From contig NC_079213.1 of assembly GCF_029633865.1 (NCBI RefSeq), positions 109,354,582-109,418,581 on the forward strand: 64,000 nucleotides of DNA, read 5' to 3'. Shown piece by piece: positions 33,040 to 44,559 of the stretch (the first letter of the stretch is position 1; every line of letters begins with the position of its first letter). The DNA comes from Lampris incognitus (Eukaryota > Chordata > Actinopteri > Lampriformes > Lampridae). Made by a program: the position numbers and the translations under genes. The notes under the pieces were generated by a model. The model did no database searches. It saw nothing but the letters and a program-made list of their open reading frames with translations, and was not told the DNA's origin.

Positions 33040-36000
33040 TTGATAATGTGAATCAACGCAGAAGGTGAGCCCACTCCCAGGACAATATCTGAATAGTTTT
33101 AGCACTGTGATACTAGTCAAAACAGCCATAGGGACAATCAAATTTAAATGCTGTTTAAATTTGGTGGACTTGCAACGCTGAAACAACTTGGTCTCGGGCC
33201 TGTTATTAAGTAGTATTCACAATTTCAATGGTGTTTAAAGTCAGATCTGATTTAGTGAATCGGCTCAGGTTCTGCGATTCTTTATTTTCACGGTCATTTC
33301 CTGCGGTGGATAGGCGACTAGCTTTCACCTTGTTTTCTTCTGCAGGATTGATATTGTTCTGAGCCGGAGGCAAGGTGAGAAGAACGTCAGGTTAAACTTG
33401 GTGCAGAGGACAAAGAATGACATTCATCCCTCGAAGCTCAGGTACGCCGCAGCGCTGACTGGGATATTGATGAATTGCACCACGAAATTATTCAGTGTGT
33501 AAATCAATTATTGTTATTTTTTTCTTCTGTATTTATTTCAGTTCGGAAGATGACAAACTCCGGCCCTCTCTCGAACATCTGTTAAGAGACAAAAGTAGGA
33601 ACCACCGCTCACTTTGTCACAGATGACAACTCATATACGGTTATAGAATTATATTGCAATGATGGTTATTGATTTGTGGTCTCACTCAGTGTCTCCGTGG
33701 AACATGTGAAATCTTGCCGGGATCGTTCATGATAGCCAACCAGAAATAGTTGGCATGTGATTGTTATCTAAAACGTTCAATTCTACTGTTTGTGAATGTG
33801 CACAAATGTCAGATTTGAATGACTAATGCTTCTCCGCTCTGACTTCAAATTCTTGCCCCATATGCAGGGTGCTTAGCAGCATTTCGTTCCTTCCTGCGGT
33901 CGGAGTTCAGCGAAGAAAATGTCGAGTTCTGGCTGGCGTGTGAGGACTTCAAGCGGATCGCCTCACCTGGCGATCTGTGTTTGAAAGCTGAGGAGATCTA
34001 CCAGGAGTTCCTCCACCCTACGGCACTCCGGGAGGTCGGTATACATTTGGGAATTAGAAAACCGGAAAAAAAAGGAGCAACCCGCTCTTCTTCACACACA
34101 GAATGTCTGAGTACAACGTATTCGCGGCTGCCAAAACTCATGGTCTACCAGCGTTCTGTCACATGAATGCGAAGCATGTCACGTTAGATATGATTAGATA
34201 TGGTTCAGCTCATGAAGGTGTCTGGCCTGGTTAAGGTCAGGGTAAGGGCCGTTTCACGTGACAAGTGTCAGAGGCGTTATCTCAGTATCTCACCACAGAG
34301 TGCTGCACACAATGAGCGGTGTGGTAATACAATCTAGTAGTTACATAATCATGGACGTGCAGGAATGGAAGTATAGAAGGAGAGAGTGGTGAAAATAAAG
34401 GAAAACGTGAAAAAATACAACTTGGCGCTAATCTACTCTCTTTTTTCTGCCACCGATGCCCTATTTAGTTCTGTCGCCCACATATCATTCAAATATACCA
34501 CAGTTCACTTGCAGTTACACTACTGCACTGTAAGCTACAGCAGGGTCAGACTTCGGCAACGTTGAACTTTTAGTGGAGCTCTGCAATGCCAGATTTGGGC
34601 GGTGAACTCCACCGAGGTCCCGCATCGCGGTGAGCTGAGCATCAGTGCTCTCTTCATTGGAAAGCAATGGTTCCATCTGCGCTATGCCATATTGCCGCCA
34701 CTTGTCATGTGAAACGCCGTATCTGGAAGGCCACAAGCGACGGAATCCGTGTTGAAAATCAGGGCTTACAGAGGATCTGAGCAGATGTCCTCAATTATAT
34801 CCTCATTCAGCAATACATTGCCAAGCCATGTATTTTGGGACTTGAAAAAACATTGTATATGAATAGCGTGTTTGTGAAACTGGACTGGAAAAGAGATGAC
34901 AGTCTCGAAAACCTTTTTATATTTTACATTAGTAGTGTCATCTGTTCAACCTTCAGCATCGTGAAAGAAAATATTTGTTCGGGTAAAGTTGACTGGGCCC
35001 ACTTGTGCGTTATACACCATATTCAACAATGTGCCGCTTCACACCTCTGGAGCAGTGTGTGGTTGACCTCCTCGCTCAAGGTCATGTCAGCAGGAGATGA
35101 CAGACATTTTCATGGGTGGATTTAAGATTTAAAACCAACAAACCTCTGTTCACAAGCCCAGATATGTACCCATGTTTACCTGGTAATTGTTAGTTGATGA
35201 AAATAATGATCATGGGTGGCATGGTGTTGCTAAACGTGTTGCTAACCATGTTGCTAACCACTGCAAGAGGCAGAGGTTAGCAACAGTGCTAACCACTGTT
35301 GCCTCTTGCTCTGTGGTTAGCGCTGTTGCCGCAGAGCAAGAAAGTCCTGGGTTCGAACCCCAGGCTGTCCCAGGTCCTTGCTGTGTGGACTTTGCACGTT
35401 CTCTGTGTGTCTGTGTGGGTTTCCTCCGGGTACTCCGGTTTCCTCCCACCATCAAAAAGACATGCGTGTTAGGGTTAATACTCCTGTCTGTGCCCCTGAG
35501 CAAGGCAATGGAAAGAAGAACTGGAGTTGGTCCCCCGGGTGCTGCAGCTGCCCACTGCTCCAGTACAATAGGATGGGTTACATGCAGAGGACTAATTTCG
35601 TTGTGACCGTACAATGACAAAATAAAGTGGCTTTCTTTCTTTCCTTTTTTATTTATGTTGCACTCCTGTTATCAGGATTTACAAAGTGCATTGCAAGCCA
35701 CAAACATAGCGAAGACAAAATAGATGAAATGTCGTAGAATAATGTACAGTACAATACATGAGACAAGAGTAAGATATTATGGGTCGAATAACAAAATAGA
35801 CACGAAGAGAGACAGATGAGTAAAATGAAGTGTAATACTATCTTTAAAACTAGATGAATATATGTACTTGCTCAATATGCCGCCCGGCATTAGCATTTTA
35901 AAAGTTGGTACCGAGTTCGACAGACTGACTTCCAAAAGTAGGCCATTGCACAAACTTGATGCCGCCCTTTGATTTTATTTTTTATTCTTTGGAACAAACT

Positions 36001-36456
36001 TAAAGATCCAGTCCAAAGAAAGTTATACTTTGCAATTTCGTCATTTTTACATGAAGGTTTTAAATTTAAAGTCAACAGCTGTTAATAATATTAAAAATAA
36101 CGTTAAACATGTTAACTGCTGTTGTTGTGAAAATATGACCGCAGCCCCTTGAGAAACTAGTTGTCAGCATATTTAAACTGGTTCAGAAAACCAGTCAGGT
36201 TATACATTACATAAACTAATACCCTGATTTGATGACAATGAATTTTCAGGGTGTCAGCTGGTCAGTTTTCAAAAGGTCACCCAGCAGCAATATATGCATG
36301 CTAGCAAGCTAGCTAGCAAGCAAGCTAGCTTTCAATAAAGAGTCTCAGGGCCGCACCCCATCTACCGCCTGAGAGTTGGCTCTGTTCATACAGGGTGTGT
36401 TAAAACAGTTATGACAAATCAAACAACACCTCTGACACTGAACAGATAACTCACCA

Positions 36457-36536
<80 letters not shown>

Positions 36537-39111
36537 GGTGTGTGTGTGAAGGTGTGTGTGTGAAGGTGTAGAGAAGCCTTTTGTCCGGTTTTATGAAGTT
36601 TATTTATTTTGCATGTTCAGAAATTCTTTTTTTTTCTTTTTGTCGCTGATAAGGGGAGGAGGAAGCAGGGGCCCACGGCTCCCATCCCTAACCAGGAAGT
36701 CCCCTTAGACAAGTATTACTTCACACTAGCAGATAACATGACAAGAACGGAAGATGCAGGGTTCCTGGGTGCGAAGGAACACCCAAAGTGATGTGCAAGA
36801 AGTGTAATGTACACCTCTGTTTCACAGCACAGAACTGCTTTTAGAAGTGGATCAGGAAGGCTCCAGCAAGGCTGGATCGTTGCAGCGGGTCGTTGGGGAG
36901 CGCAGCCGGAAAAGACACTCGGTGTGCAGCTACAAGCAGAGCTCGAGCGGTCTGGAGCCTCAGAACAGATGTTCAGTAGTGCGAGGTCGCCTTTCAGTGT
37001 GTGTCCCCTAACAATTGTAGTATGCCCCGGTGATGGAGGGGCAAAGACACCATCGTCCAAAAAAAAAGTTTTATCAATAAAATGTCACAAAATGGACCAA
37101 GAAATTATGTAGAATGATTTCTATCATGGTCCAAACATGTGTGCATTAGAGGGTTAAGAAAAATTCGGGCCAGTATTCCCTGTTGGCATTTCATAGTGTT
37201 TAATTTACATTAACTTTGTGTGTGTGTGTGTGTTTGTGCATGCGTAAGTACCAAGATGCACCAAGGCTCCTACCATGCCTCCCTGTGGGCAGCCCACAGT
37301 AACTTGGGTTTCGCGACCCCTGGCTAAATCAGTAGTAGGGGCTGTCGGTGCTGCAGTGGTCTCTAGAGGTGTTTTCACCAACCACTGCCCCACTGCCACG
37401 TGGGTAAACCTTGGGAGGGACGATGGCTAGGGTAGTAATCCCTGAGCTCAAATCTGCAGCCGGGGATAGACACAGGCGGAGTCCAGCAGAACGGACCACC
37501 GGCGGTCCCTTGCAGCTCCAGCCAGACATAGGCCGTCATGAGCTCCTCATGCCACTGGAAGTCTGTCTGGCGGAGCAAAAGTGGTGGGAGTAAGGACTGT
37601 GCACCCACACTCTCACCCTAATCCTTTTCTTGTGCAAGCCCCTTGCTTCCTCCCTGTGGTGTTATGGAATGGTGGCAGTTACAGGCCAAGGATGTGGCTG
37701 GGAGTGCCTAGCCAAACCATGTACACAGGTGGCAACAGAGTGATGGCGGTTGAGATTGCGAGATGGAGCAACGTGTCCCCTCGGTCGGCAGCTTGCGTTG
37801 CATCTGAGCAGCACCATACTGCTGACTCCCCACGGGGAATGACCTGGTAAAGGTGGTCCAAAATTGTCTGCTCCTTCAACTCCGGACGGTAAGCCGCAAC
37901 CATCAAAGCACCCCTCTCTGTGGTCCAAGAACCTTCTGGGCTCCCCTTACCCCACCTGTGGACTAGTGGCTCACGCATTGGCCTCCGTAGCCAATGTATT
38001 GGCTAACTGTGTCACGTGACTTGAATCGAATTTTCCCACACCAACGCTGCTCCCTTCATGAAGTTAATATTAAACCGCCACTTCGTTCTTTGGTTATCTA
38101 GTTAGTTTTTAGTGAAAAAATAACAGATTTTTTTCAGGTCAATGCCAACAAAAGTTGGTAAGGGGACTGCCGTGAGGAAGTTTTTTTGGTAAAAGTAGAT
38201 GTTTGGGGGATTGCCAGGGACTTCATCCAGCAAGACAGAGACAGTTCTTCCGCAATATTTAAAGGGCAGTGGTGGGTTTGACGTTTCTTTTTAAATTCTA
38301 TATGATAGGATTTATTCTTTAGTGCAGGGGTGTCAAACTCCAGGCCTCGAGGGCCGCAGTGTCTGCAGGTATTTATTGCAACCATGCAGTACACCACCTG
38401 ATTAAACTAGTTCCTTTCCCTCCTTGATCCAGGAGGTGAGCTAATTAGTTAAATCAGGTGGTGTAGTGCACGGTTGCAACAAATACTTGCAGACACTGCA
38501 GCCCTCGAGGCCTGGAGTTTGACACCCCTGCTTTATTGTCTTAATTATGTGTTAGCTGTAATATCGTAATGATCATAAAAGTGGCTGCAGAAGTCAAGTC
38601 GGTTCAAAGTCGGGGAGCGAGGGGGTGGGGGTGGTGGCTTTGTGTGTGCGTGGGGGGGGGGGGCTGATGGGCCCCACCAACTCGAAATGTGTTCTGCAGT
38701 CCATGCACAGTTCAGCTGTATACTAGGTTTTGACCTCGTCTTATAATTTCTTTATTCTCTCTTATCTGCTGAGGTGGCTGGTTCCTACTGGCCACATGGT
38801 GTGAACAAGAAACTGTGCCGCAGAACAAACTAAGAAAAGGAACAGGGTTGAAAATCCACTCCCGTGTCACCCTCAGTAATCTGTACAGCTAATAAGAGTG
38901 TGTTTTATGTGTTTCATCCCTCCAGATTAATGTTGACCACCATGTAAGAGAGAAGATAAAGAAGTCCTTGGTGAAGCCAAGTAGCTCCTGCTTTGATGAA
39001 GCCCAGAGACATGTTTACCAGCTCATGGAAAGAGACTCCTGTCCCAGGTTCCTCCACTCCGACAACTATTTGAGTCTGACACGCAAAACCAGGAGCATGT
39101 GGCACATGTAG
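32988..39111 (+). CDS. rgs1: Regulator of G-protein signalling, R4 family, rgs1-like
   Basis: The coding exons are 32988-33064, 33346-33441, 33542-33594, 33868-34034 and 38926-39111 (stop TAG). All introns are GT-AG, with phases 2, 2, 1 and 0, and the product is 192 aa. RGS proteins accelerate GTP hydrolysis by Gi/Gq alpha subunits at the plasma membrane. Residues ~69-182 form the RGS domain: SEFSEENVEFWLACEDF (87-103) with the Galpha-contact pair Glu92-Asn93, KAEEIYQEF (114-122), CFDEAQRHVYQLMERDSCPR (153-172) with Leu164, Asp168 and Arg172. KAEEIY and the order of genes favour rgs1. The usual Trp just before the domain is Leu here, and the Asn that contacts Galpha (RGS4 Asn128) is Ser145. 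The N-terminus (MPKLLFSKICRYEFKDLIDN) is basic/hydrophobic, suitable for membrane contact. Intron 4 is 4.9 kb and full of repeats. The start is chosen because the ATG at 32980 leads to an early stop. Orthology by name is probable, not proven. Confidence 0.88.
35290..35650 (+). mobile_element. Diverged family-B-type SINE in intron 4
   Basis: GTGGTTAGCGCTGTTGCCGC (A-box region) and GGGTTCGAACCCCAGG (B box) are followed by GTGTGGGTTTCCTCCGGGTA and CCGGTTTCCTCCCACC. Its 3' end differs from the other copies and ends in a short (CTTT)n run at 35629-35645. Just upstream (35230-35320) are small direct and inverted duplications of GTTGCTAACCA and CAAGAGGCAGAGG. Confidence 0.7.
36462..36568. repeat. 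(GT)n microsatellite
   Basis: About 36 GT units are followed by GTGTGTGTGAAGG-type variant units, in intron 4 of the rgs1-like gene. Confidence 0.95.
36650..36860 (+). pseudogene. piggyBac-type transposase C-terminal fragment (tentative)
   Basis: One frame at 36774-36852 reads TPKVMCKKCNVHLCFTAQNC followed by F, a stop, and KWI. The spacing C-x2-C-N-V-x-L-C-x6-C-F resembles the C-terminal cysteine-rich finger of piggyBac transposases. Upstream, GRRKQGPTAPIPNQEVPLDK is open in another frame. It is short and broken, so the family assignment is tentative. Confidence 0.4.
37220..38040. other. Intron 4 segment, unassigned
   Basis: A GC-richer block with short ORFs in several frames (37205-37978) contains CATGTACACAGGTGGCAACA. 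Its composition differs from its surroundings, so it may be an old retroelement fragment. No domain could be recognised. Confidence 0.3.
38325..38530. mobile_element. 206-bp hAT MITE
   Basis: The ends read CAGGGGTGTCAAACTCCAGG at the left and CCTGGAGTTTGACACCCCTG at the right, perfectly inverted over at least 20 bp. They are flanked by CTTTAGTG (38317-38324) and CTTTATTG (38531-38538), a 7/8 match duplication. It has no coding capacity and lies in intron 4. Confidence 0.9.
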
Positions 39112-40226
39112 CCATGACATGATGACTGAGTCCACTAAAATATATTTGTATAACAACCTGCTGGTAGATGGTTGCTTGTACTTCCTCAAAATTTTCCTTT
39201 TTTTCTTTTGTGGTACTAACCAAACATTTGCATATGTCAAAAGTCCAATACCCGAAAGTGATAGACTGCATTCATAACAGACTTTAGGCCCAAGACAAAT
39301 CCTCAATTTCACCATTTCATCTTGTTATAATAGGATCTCAGTGGGGTATAAAGTGGGCACATTCGGGTATTAGACTTTAACAGCCTGCATCAGGACCATG
39401 ATCACTTTTTGGCAAGTCTTGTGCTTCAGAAAGTTGCTGAATAAGCAAAATGTGTTGTACTGTGTAAGAGGTAAAGCCCAGGGTTTTACTTGACTTTTCC
39501 CCACGCCAAGTATAGATGATGACCAGATCTGGCCGTACATAGCTTTGCTATTGTTGTTCTGCTTAAAAGCGTTATTTTATTTCTGTTGTTGATGTTTATC
39601 ATCACAGTGAAACACTGAGAACGCTGAGACTGAGAAAATTTGTTCTTCCCCTCCAACGGAAAAAAAAAAATTCCTTCATGTGTTTTTTTTTTGTGGGTTC
39701 GGGGGTGGGGGGTATTTGTAAATGTGATAAAATGGTAAAGAGTACATTGGAGCAGTGATTAATGAATGTGATAGTCATGCTGAAGAATTGAGAAGTCATG
39801 TGGAAAAGTAAAGTCACTTGGTGAACTGGGCTGTGTTACTTGGATGGTTGTGGATGAGGGTAGACGTGGTTGATAGACTGGAGTTTTCCGGTAAGGTGCA
39901 GTATGTCCGCAAGTGGCGTTCAGAGGGATAAGAGATGTGACCCCCCCCCCCCCCCCGCCTGCATGTTTCGTAGCCATCACTGTCAAAATTAAAAGTACTG
40001 TGGGAACGTTTTCCATCTCTCTTTCTTCACAACTTTACAACACATGCATCACAGTACACACACTGTTGTTGTTACGACTTCCACTGGAGTTGTCTTGATG
40101 CACGCTCAATAATCCAGGTAAGGAAATCAGTTCATCTGTGCACAATGTTTGCTTATTTATTTATTTAGTTGGTTATTTAGTTAGTCAGTTAGTTGTTTGT
40201 TTGTTTGTTTGTTTGTTTGTTTATTT
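39112..40226. other. rgs1-like 3' flank, nothing firm
   Basis: No canonical AATAAA lies in the first 800 bp after the stop. An ATTAAA at 39988-39993 is the first plausible variant poly-A signal. A poly-C run lies at 39942-39956. A foldback-family fragment (GCTCAATAATCCAGGTAAGG) is at about 40105-40145, and a (GTTT)n run is at about 40191-40222. Confidence 0.4.
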
Positions 40227-40612
40227 TTTTCTCATTTCCCCCCCTAGTCGTACTTGGCCAATTACCCTATTTTCTGAGCAGTCCCGGTCCCTGCTCCACC
40301 CCCTCTGCCGATCCGGGGAGGGCTGCAGACTACCACATGCCTCCTCCGATACATGAGGGGTCGCCAGCCGCTTCTTTTCACCTGACAAGTGAGGAGTTTC
40401 GCCAGGGGGACGTAGCGCGTGGGAGGATCACGCTATTCCCTCCTCCAGCCCGCACAGGCGCCCCGACTGCCCAGGAGAGGCGCTAGTGCAGCGACCAGGA
40501 CACATACCCACATCCGGCTTCCCAACCGCAGACACGGCCAGTTGTGTCTGTAGGGACGCCCTGACCAAGGTGGAGGTAACACAGGGATTTGAATCGCCGA
40601 TCCCCATGTTTT
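40227..40612 (-). mobile_element. SINE (family A), antisense copy
   Basis: This is the reverse complement of family A: CTCTGCCGATCCGGGGAGGG, GGGTCGCCAGCCGCTTCTTT, AGGCGCTAGTGCAGCGACCA and TTGTGTCTGTAGGGACGCCC. It ends in the B-box complement GGGATTTGAATCGCCGATCC and the head remnant near 40600. Confidence 0.85.
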
Positions 40613-40640
40613 CCTCATCCGGGTCTGCACGGAAAGGGGT

Positions 40641-40862
40641 GTGTGGCACGCTCGATGGTGTTTTAAGGCCCCAACGTACTCTTCAAGGCAGCGCTGCATG
40701 GAAGGCACTCCCCGCCCCCTACAGTTTCAGCCAATCACAGCACTGGCGCTAACCCTAACCCTAACCCTAACCAGTGCTGTGATTGGAGGAAACTGTTGGG
40801 GGCGGGGAGTGCTGCCTGGAAGAGTACGTTGGGGCCTTAAAACACCATCGAAGGTGTGGCAC
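40641..40862. mobile_element. Foldback element with telomere-type repeat in its loop
   Basis: Arms 40653-40746 and 40771-40850 are inverted copies (CGATGGTGTTTTAAGGCCCC against its complement). The arms differ by a small indel (left AGCGCTGCATGGAAGGCACT). The loop at 40747-40770 carries the vertebrate telomere motif as about four CTAACC units (40749-40772). A perfect 9-bp direct repeat GTGTGGCAC flanks the structure at 40641-40649 and 40854-40862. Confidence 0.85.
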
Positions 40863-42127
40863 ATTGGCACCTATCATATCTTTATCTATCGGATAATGCA
40901 TGTGACGGAAAAGCCCTCTGGGACTGAATTGCGATTTAAGGCTGTATAAAATGTGCCCTGACTTGGACCTGACTTGACAGCTTTAGGCTTTCACAACTAC
41001 TTTATTCCCAACTGGATAAATTATCACTGAGATATACGTCTGTGGTGGGCAATACGTCAAAACGGTGTGCTTATATTTATACTTTCCTGTGGAGGACAGG
41101 CATTAGTCAAAGGTTTCCACGGTCTGACCACGCAGGGCGTCTGCTCAGTGTGATGGATGTAAGTACTCCACTAATTAGGTGGGGGAGATGAGTCCCCCGA
41201 GCCAGTGAGAAGGGTCACAACGTAGGGGAAAAAAAAAAAAAACGACGGCTGCCACCCATGACTCGATTCTGTAAATGGCCTTATTCCTGAAATTGTTCCT
41301 TAAAAAGGCATACCGAGGAAGCTAAGAATATCTCCGTGGTCTGACCTAGAACACTGGCTGGTGGATTGGAGTCATCAGACAACCTGATGCGTGACAAATC
41401 AGACTGAATGTGGGCTCTTGTCCGGAGAATAATCTCATCACCCACACACAGATATTTTAGTGAAATACAATTAGATATGCCCTGCTAAAGTATTACTTTG
41501 ATAAAAGTCCCTCCTGTATTTTGCTACTCACGTAAAAGACATTACGTAGAAAAAGTGGATGATGGGGGGATAACCACTCCAACACCCATAAGCGGCATCA
41601 TAAACAAGAAGAAGAAAAAAAAAACAGTAGGTTCCCCTCATATATCACCTCACCCGACCCTAAACGTATGAGCGTGCAGTTAAACGGGCTGATGGTCAAC
41701 CCATTTCTTAGTAAACTTGTTCCATACTTCTGTGAAGACTTCCTTTTATCAAACTAGTACATGTGATGGCGCAAAAACAGTGAGATTTTATCTTTGAAAG
41801 ATGTTTAAAAGTATCTATAGAATGGAAATGGTTGCAGAGGAGCAGCTCACATTGGTACCCCAGTACGGTACTTGTGTTTACTTACTTTGTTCTTAGGTAC
41901 TCTCAACCCGAGGCCATGGACAAACAGTGCAAAGTTGATATCTAGCCTTACCCTTCACTTCAAACACAGGGTCAAATTTAGATGTGCCCACGGTAAATGC
42001 TAATTACCATTTAAATCAAATTTCCATGGAGAACAGATCAAAGACATGTTGATGTCAACTTTTGGAAAAATATGAAAACCGCCCAAACCTCTTGTCTTGA
42101 CGCATGCTCAATAATAAGCCAGGTGAG
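40863..42127. other. Intergenic, nothing identified
   Basis: Unique-looking sequence between the rgs1-like and rgs13-like genes. No exon or repeat terminus was recognised. Confidence 0.4.
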
Positions 42128-42270
42128 AAAATCAAAGAAGGTTGAATGAGTTCATCTGGACACAACGTTAATTGCTGTATCCAGTTCAACTGGATAACGT
42201 TGTATCCAGTTCATCTGGATAGAATGTTAAACGTTGTGTCCAGATGAACTGATTCAACCTTCTTTGATGC
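42128..42270. repeat. Foldback-family palindrome
   Basis: ATCAAAGAAGGTTGAATGAG at the left is mirrored by CTGATTCAACCTTCTTTGAT at the right, with inner repeats of TGTATCCAGTTCA(A/T)CTGGATA. This is the same family as at 7800 and 28404-28503. Confidence 0.85.
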
Positions 42271-44334
42271 TCAAACCTCTTCCGTTGACAACGTCTAGCG
42301 CCGCAGGATGTAAGACAAAAACTCAGCCTATTGTTATTATTGTTATGCTATTATTACATTCCGCACAAAGTGTCTTAAATGGAAAGCTATCCGAGGGTGA
42401 TACGAGGTTTTGGACTCGAGCAGAACCTATGGGGCCGACATCTGTTCTCCGACTTTCATGCGCACACATCAACGCGGGTTAGGCACAGGCCTCCCAGAGG
42501 GGTTTATTTGAAGAGTAACTCCAGAATTTACTCTGGTAAATGTACTTCTGTTACCGCCGAGTACCACTCACGGTACCACTGGGGAGTTATTTTGATGACG
42601 AACGTCACTGTGGATCTGCCGGGTGCAACGGCAATGTTCCCGATAGCTGACAGAGGTCACACCTCTTCTGCATCGCATGGCCGGCTTTTCCTCGCACACA
42701 ATCTGTGGCTGTTTTCTCGTGGCCCAACACAGTTGCCACGGCAACAAACGGGAAGTGAGTAATGTATGGTGCATTACTCCTTGTGGCACGGTGTTACTCA
42801 AGAGTCATACATGAGGAACTTTGTTCATACGCTTTGTCCATGCTTGTTAACGTCTCCCTGAAGCTCCCGGGCCGTCTCGGCCTTTAGATAAAACCTAACC
42901 CAGAGAAACAGTTTTTTGAAAGCGAGAGTGAGGATCCTCATGTTTAAGTCCTGTTTGCTCACCGCCACGGTTCACTGCTTACACCCGTCTTTGGGCAAAA
43001 CTTGGGAGAGCTGCATCAGTGCAGCCAAGCAAAAGGGCAGCGGCGGGGCAGCCCGGGCCACCAAGTGGTATGTGGTGTTAAAAGAGCTGACCATTTTCAG
43101 ATACTAAAAGTGCTCCTGTAGAGAATCTTAAATTACCACCTAAATCTCCCCCCTTGCAGACCCCCCCCCCGTCCCACCGGTAAGGAAAGTATGATTGTTA
43201 AGGGGTGTGTACAGCCCATACTGGGTACAGCGGCAAAAAAAAAGAAAAAAGAAGCTGAAAAGTTGGTACTTTCTCTAGCACACACGAGGTCCATAGATGA
43301 TCAGGTCAAGACAGCGACACCGAGACTACCGCGTTTCCTCGATGAAAGTAAAACCTGTACCGAAACCAGGATTTATCTCTCTCGCACCAACGCTGTAATC
43401 TCGTGGCGGCTTAGGAGTTGCCGAGCTTACTTCTGCAAACATTTCCAGGGACATCTGCAATTGGCCGACCCTGGTCAGGCAGTAGTAAGAAAGGGTTTTT
43501 AAATGAAGACTAAAAAAAAAAAATGATTAAAGTGTTATCAAAAACGCACAGATATAAGTTCTCATGAATTAGAACGGATGCTTGATTCTCTCTATCTCTT
43601 CCTCTTGCTTCCACACACACACACACATGGACACACACACACACACATGCACACACAGGCTTTGCATCTATTATATAACTGTGTGTGGGAGGTGTTGGTC
43701 AATAAAGTAATAGTTTCGCAGCTGAAACAAGGGAATGGTCACAATGTGATAAATCCTGACAATCTTGCTCATTTCCTGCAGCCACGCTGAGCTGTTGCAA
43801 TCCATTTGCCGCTTCCCCTTTCTCAAAGAGCTGCAGTGTCACGTCAGAGAGGATTCGCACACAACTGGCGGGAAGGAAAAACCCGAGCGTCTCTCTCTCT
43901 CTCTCTCTCTCTCCGACTGTAGGAGGCAAGCTCTCGGTTCGGGTCCGAGAGCTCCGGCATCACGGCCGCCGTGTGTCAACAGGGTGCCCGTGCACGGCTG
44001 AGCAGAGGTCACAATTTGCCTATGACGGTCACCGTTACTGTCATTTGCATCTGTGCGTCCCGGCACTAAAAATAATTTTAACACAGCAGGCTTTCAGCCG
44101 GGCAGAGCTCACCAGCGCTGCAGACAGACAAAAGAAGGAAGGGAGGTAAGGAGCCCGGAAAGAGGGGGGGGGGGGGGGAAAGAAAACAAACAAAGAAAGA
44201 AAGGAGGGATATGGCAGACGTAGTGGGGTAAATACGCTTTGCATGGTCCTTCCTAACAAAGAGGCAGCTGAAGAGGAAAGAGAAGGAGGGGTGGAAGAGG
44301 AGGAGGTGGAGGAGGAGGGGTCCCTTCCTTTCTC

Positions 44335-44336
<2 letters not shown>
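42271..44336. other. Intergenic, upstream of rgs13-like gene
   Basis: (CA)n lies at 43613-43657, (CT)n at about 43889-43912 and poly-G at about 44164-44178. Open frames at 42379-42762 and 42916-43107 have no recognisable domain and no supporting splice context. Confidence 0.35.

Positions 44337-44404
<68 letters not shown>
44337..44404 (+). repeat. (CT)n tract upstream of rgs13-like promoter
   Basis: About 34 CT units end some 44 bp before the TATA box of the rgs13-like gene. Being polypyrimidine/polypurine, it could form non-B DNA and may vary in length between individuals. Confidence 0.95.
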
Positions 44405-44406
<2 letters not shown>

Positions 44407-44447
44407 GTTGATGTATTCCAGCAGCCCTGAGCAGCAGAAGACCTGCG

Positions 44448-44457
44448 TATATAAAAA
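44448..44457 (+). promoter_or_regulatory. TATA box of rgs13-like gene
   Basis: TATATAAAAA in the context CTGCGTATATAAAAAGGCCC is a strong TATA element. It lies 99 bp before the start codon, which places transcription start near 44478 by the usual spacing. Confidence 0.7.
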
Positions 44458-44502
44458 GGCCCGTGGTGGAGGGGAACCTCCTGAGTGTCTCTCAGCCACA
44501 GC

Positions 44503-44559
44503 ATGTCCAGGACGGGCAGCCGGAGCGCCGTGGACTTAACAAAACCATGCCCAGCCTAA
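44503..44559 (+). other. Overlapping upstream ORF of rgs13-like gene
   Basis: ATG at 44503 opens an 18-codon ORF that ends in TAA at 44557-44559, past the main ATG at 44547 and in a different frame. The arrangement parallels that of the rgs1-like gene. Confidence 0.5.

Noticed and set aside
42379-43107. Possible exons between the rgs1-like and rgs13-like genes
   Set aside because: No domain, no splice-supported structure; composition alone does not support coding.
44041-44539. Glu/Arg-rich and Ser/Leu-rich ORFs around 44340-44400
   Set aside because: Translations of the (CT)n tract upstream of the rgs13-like promoter.
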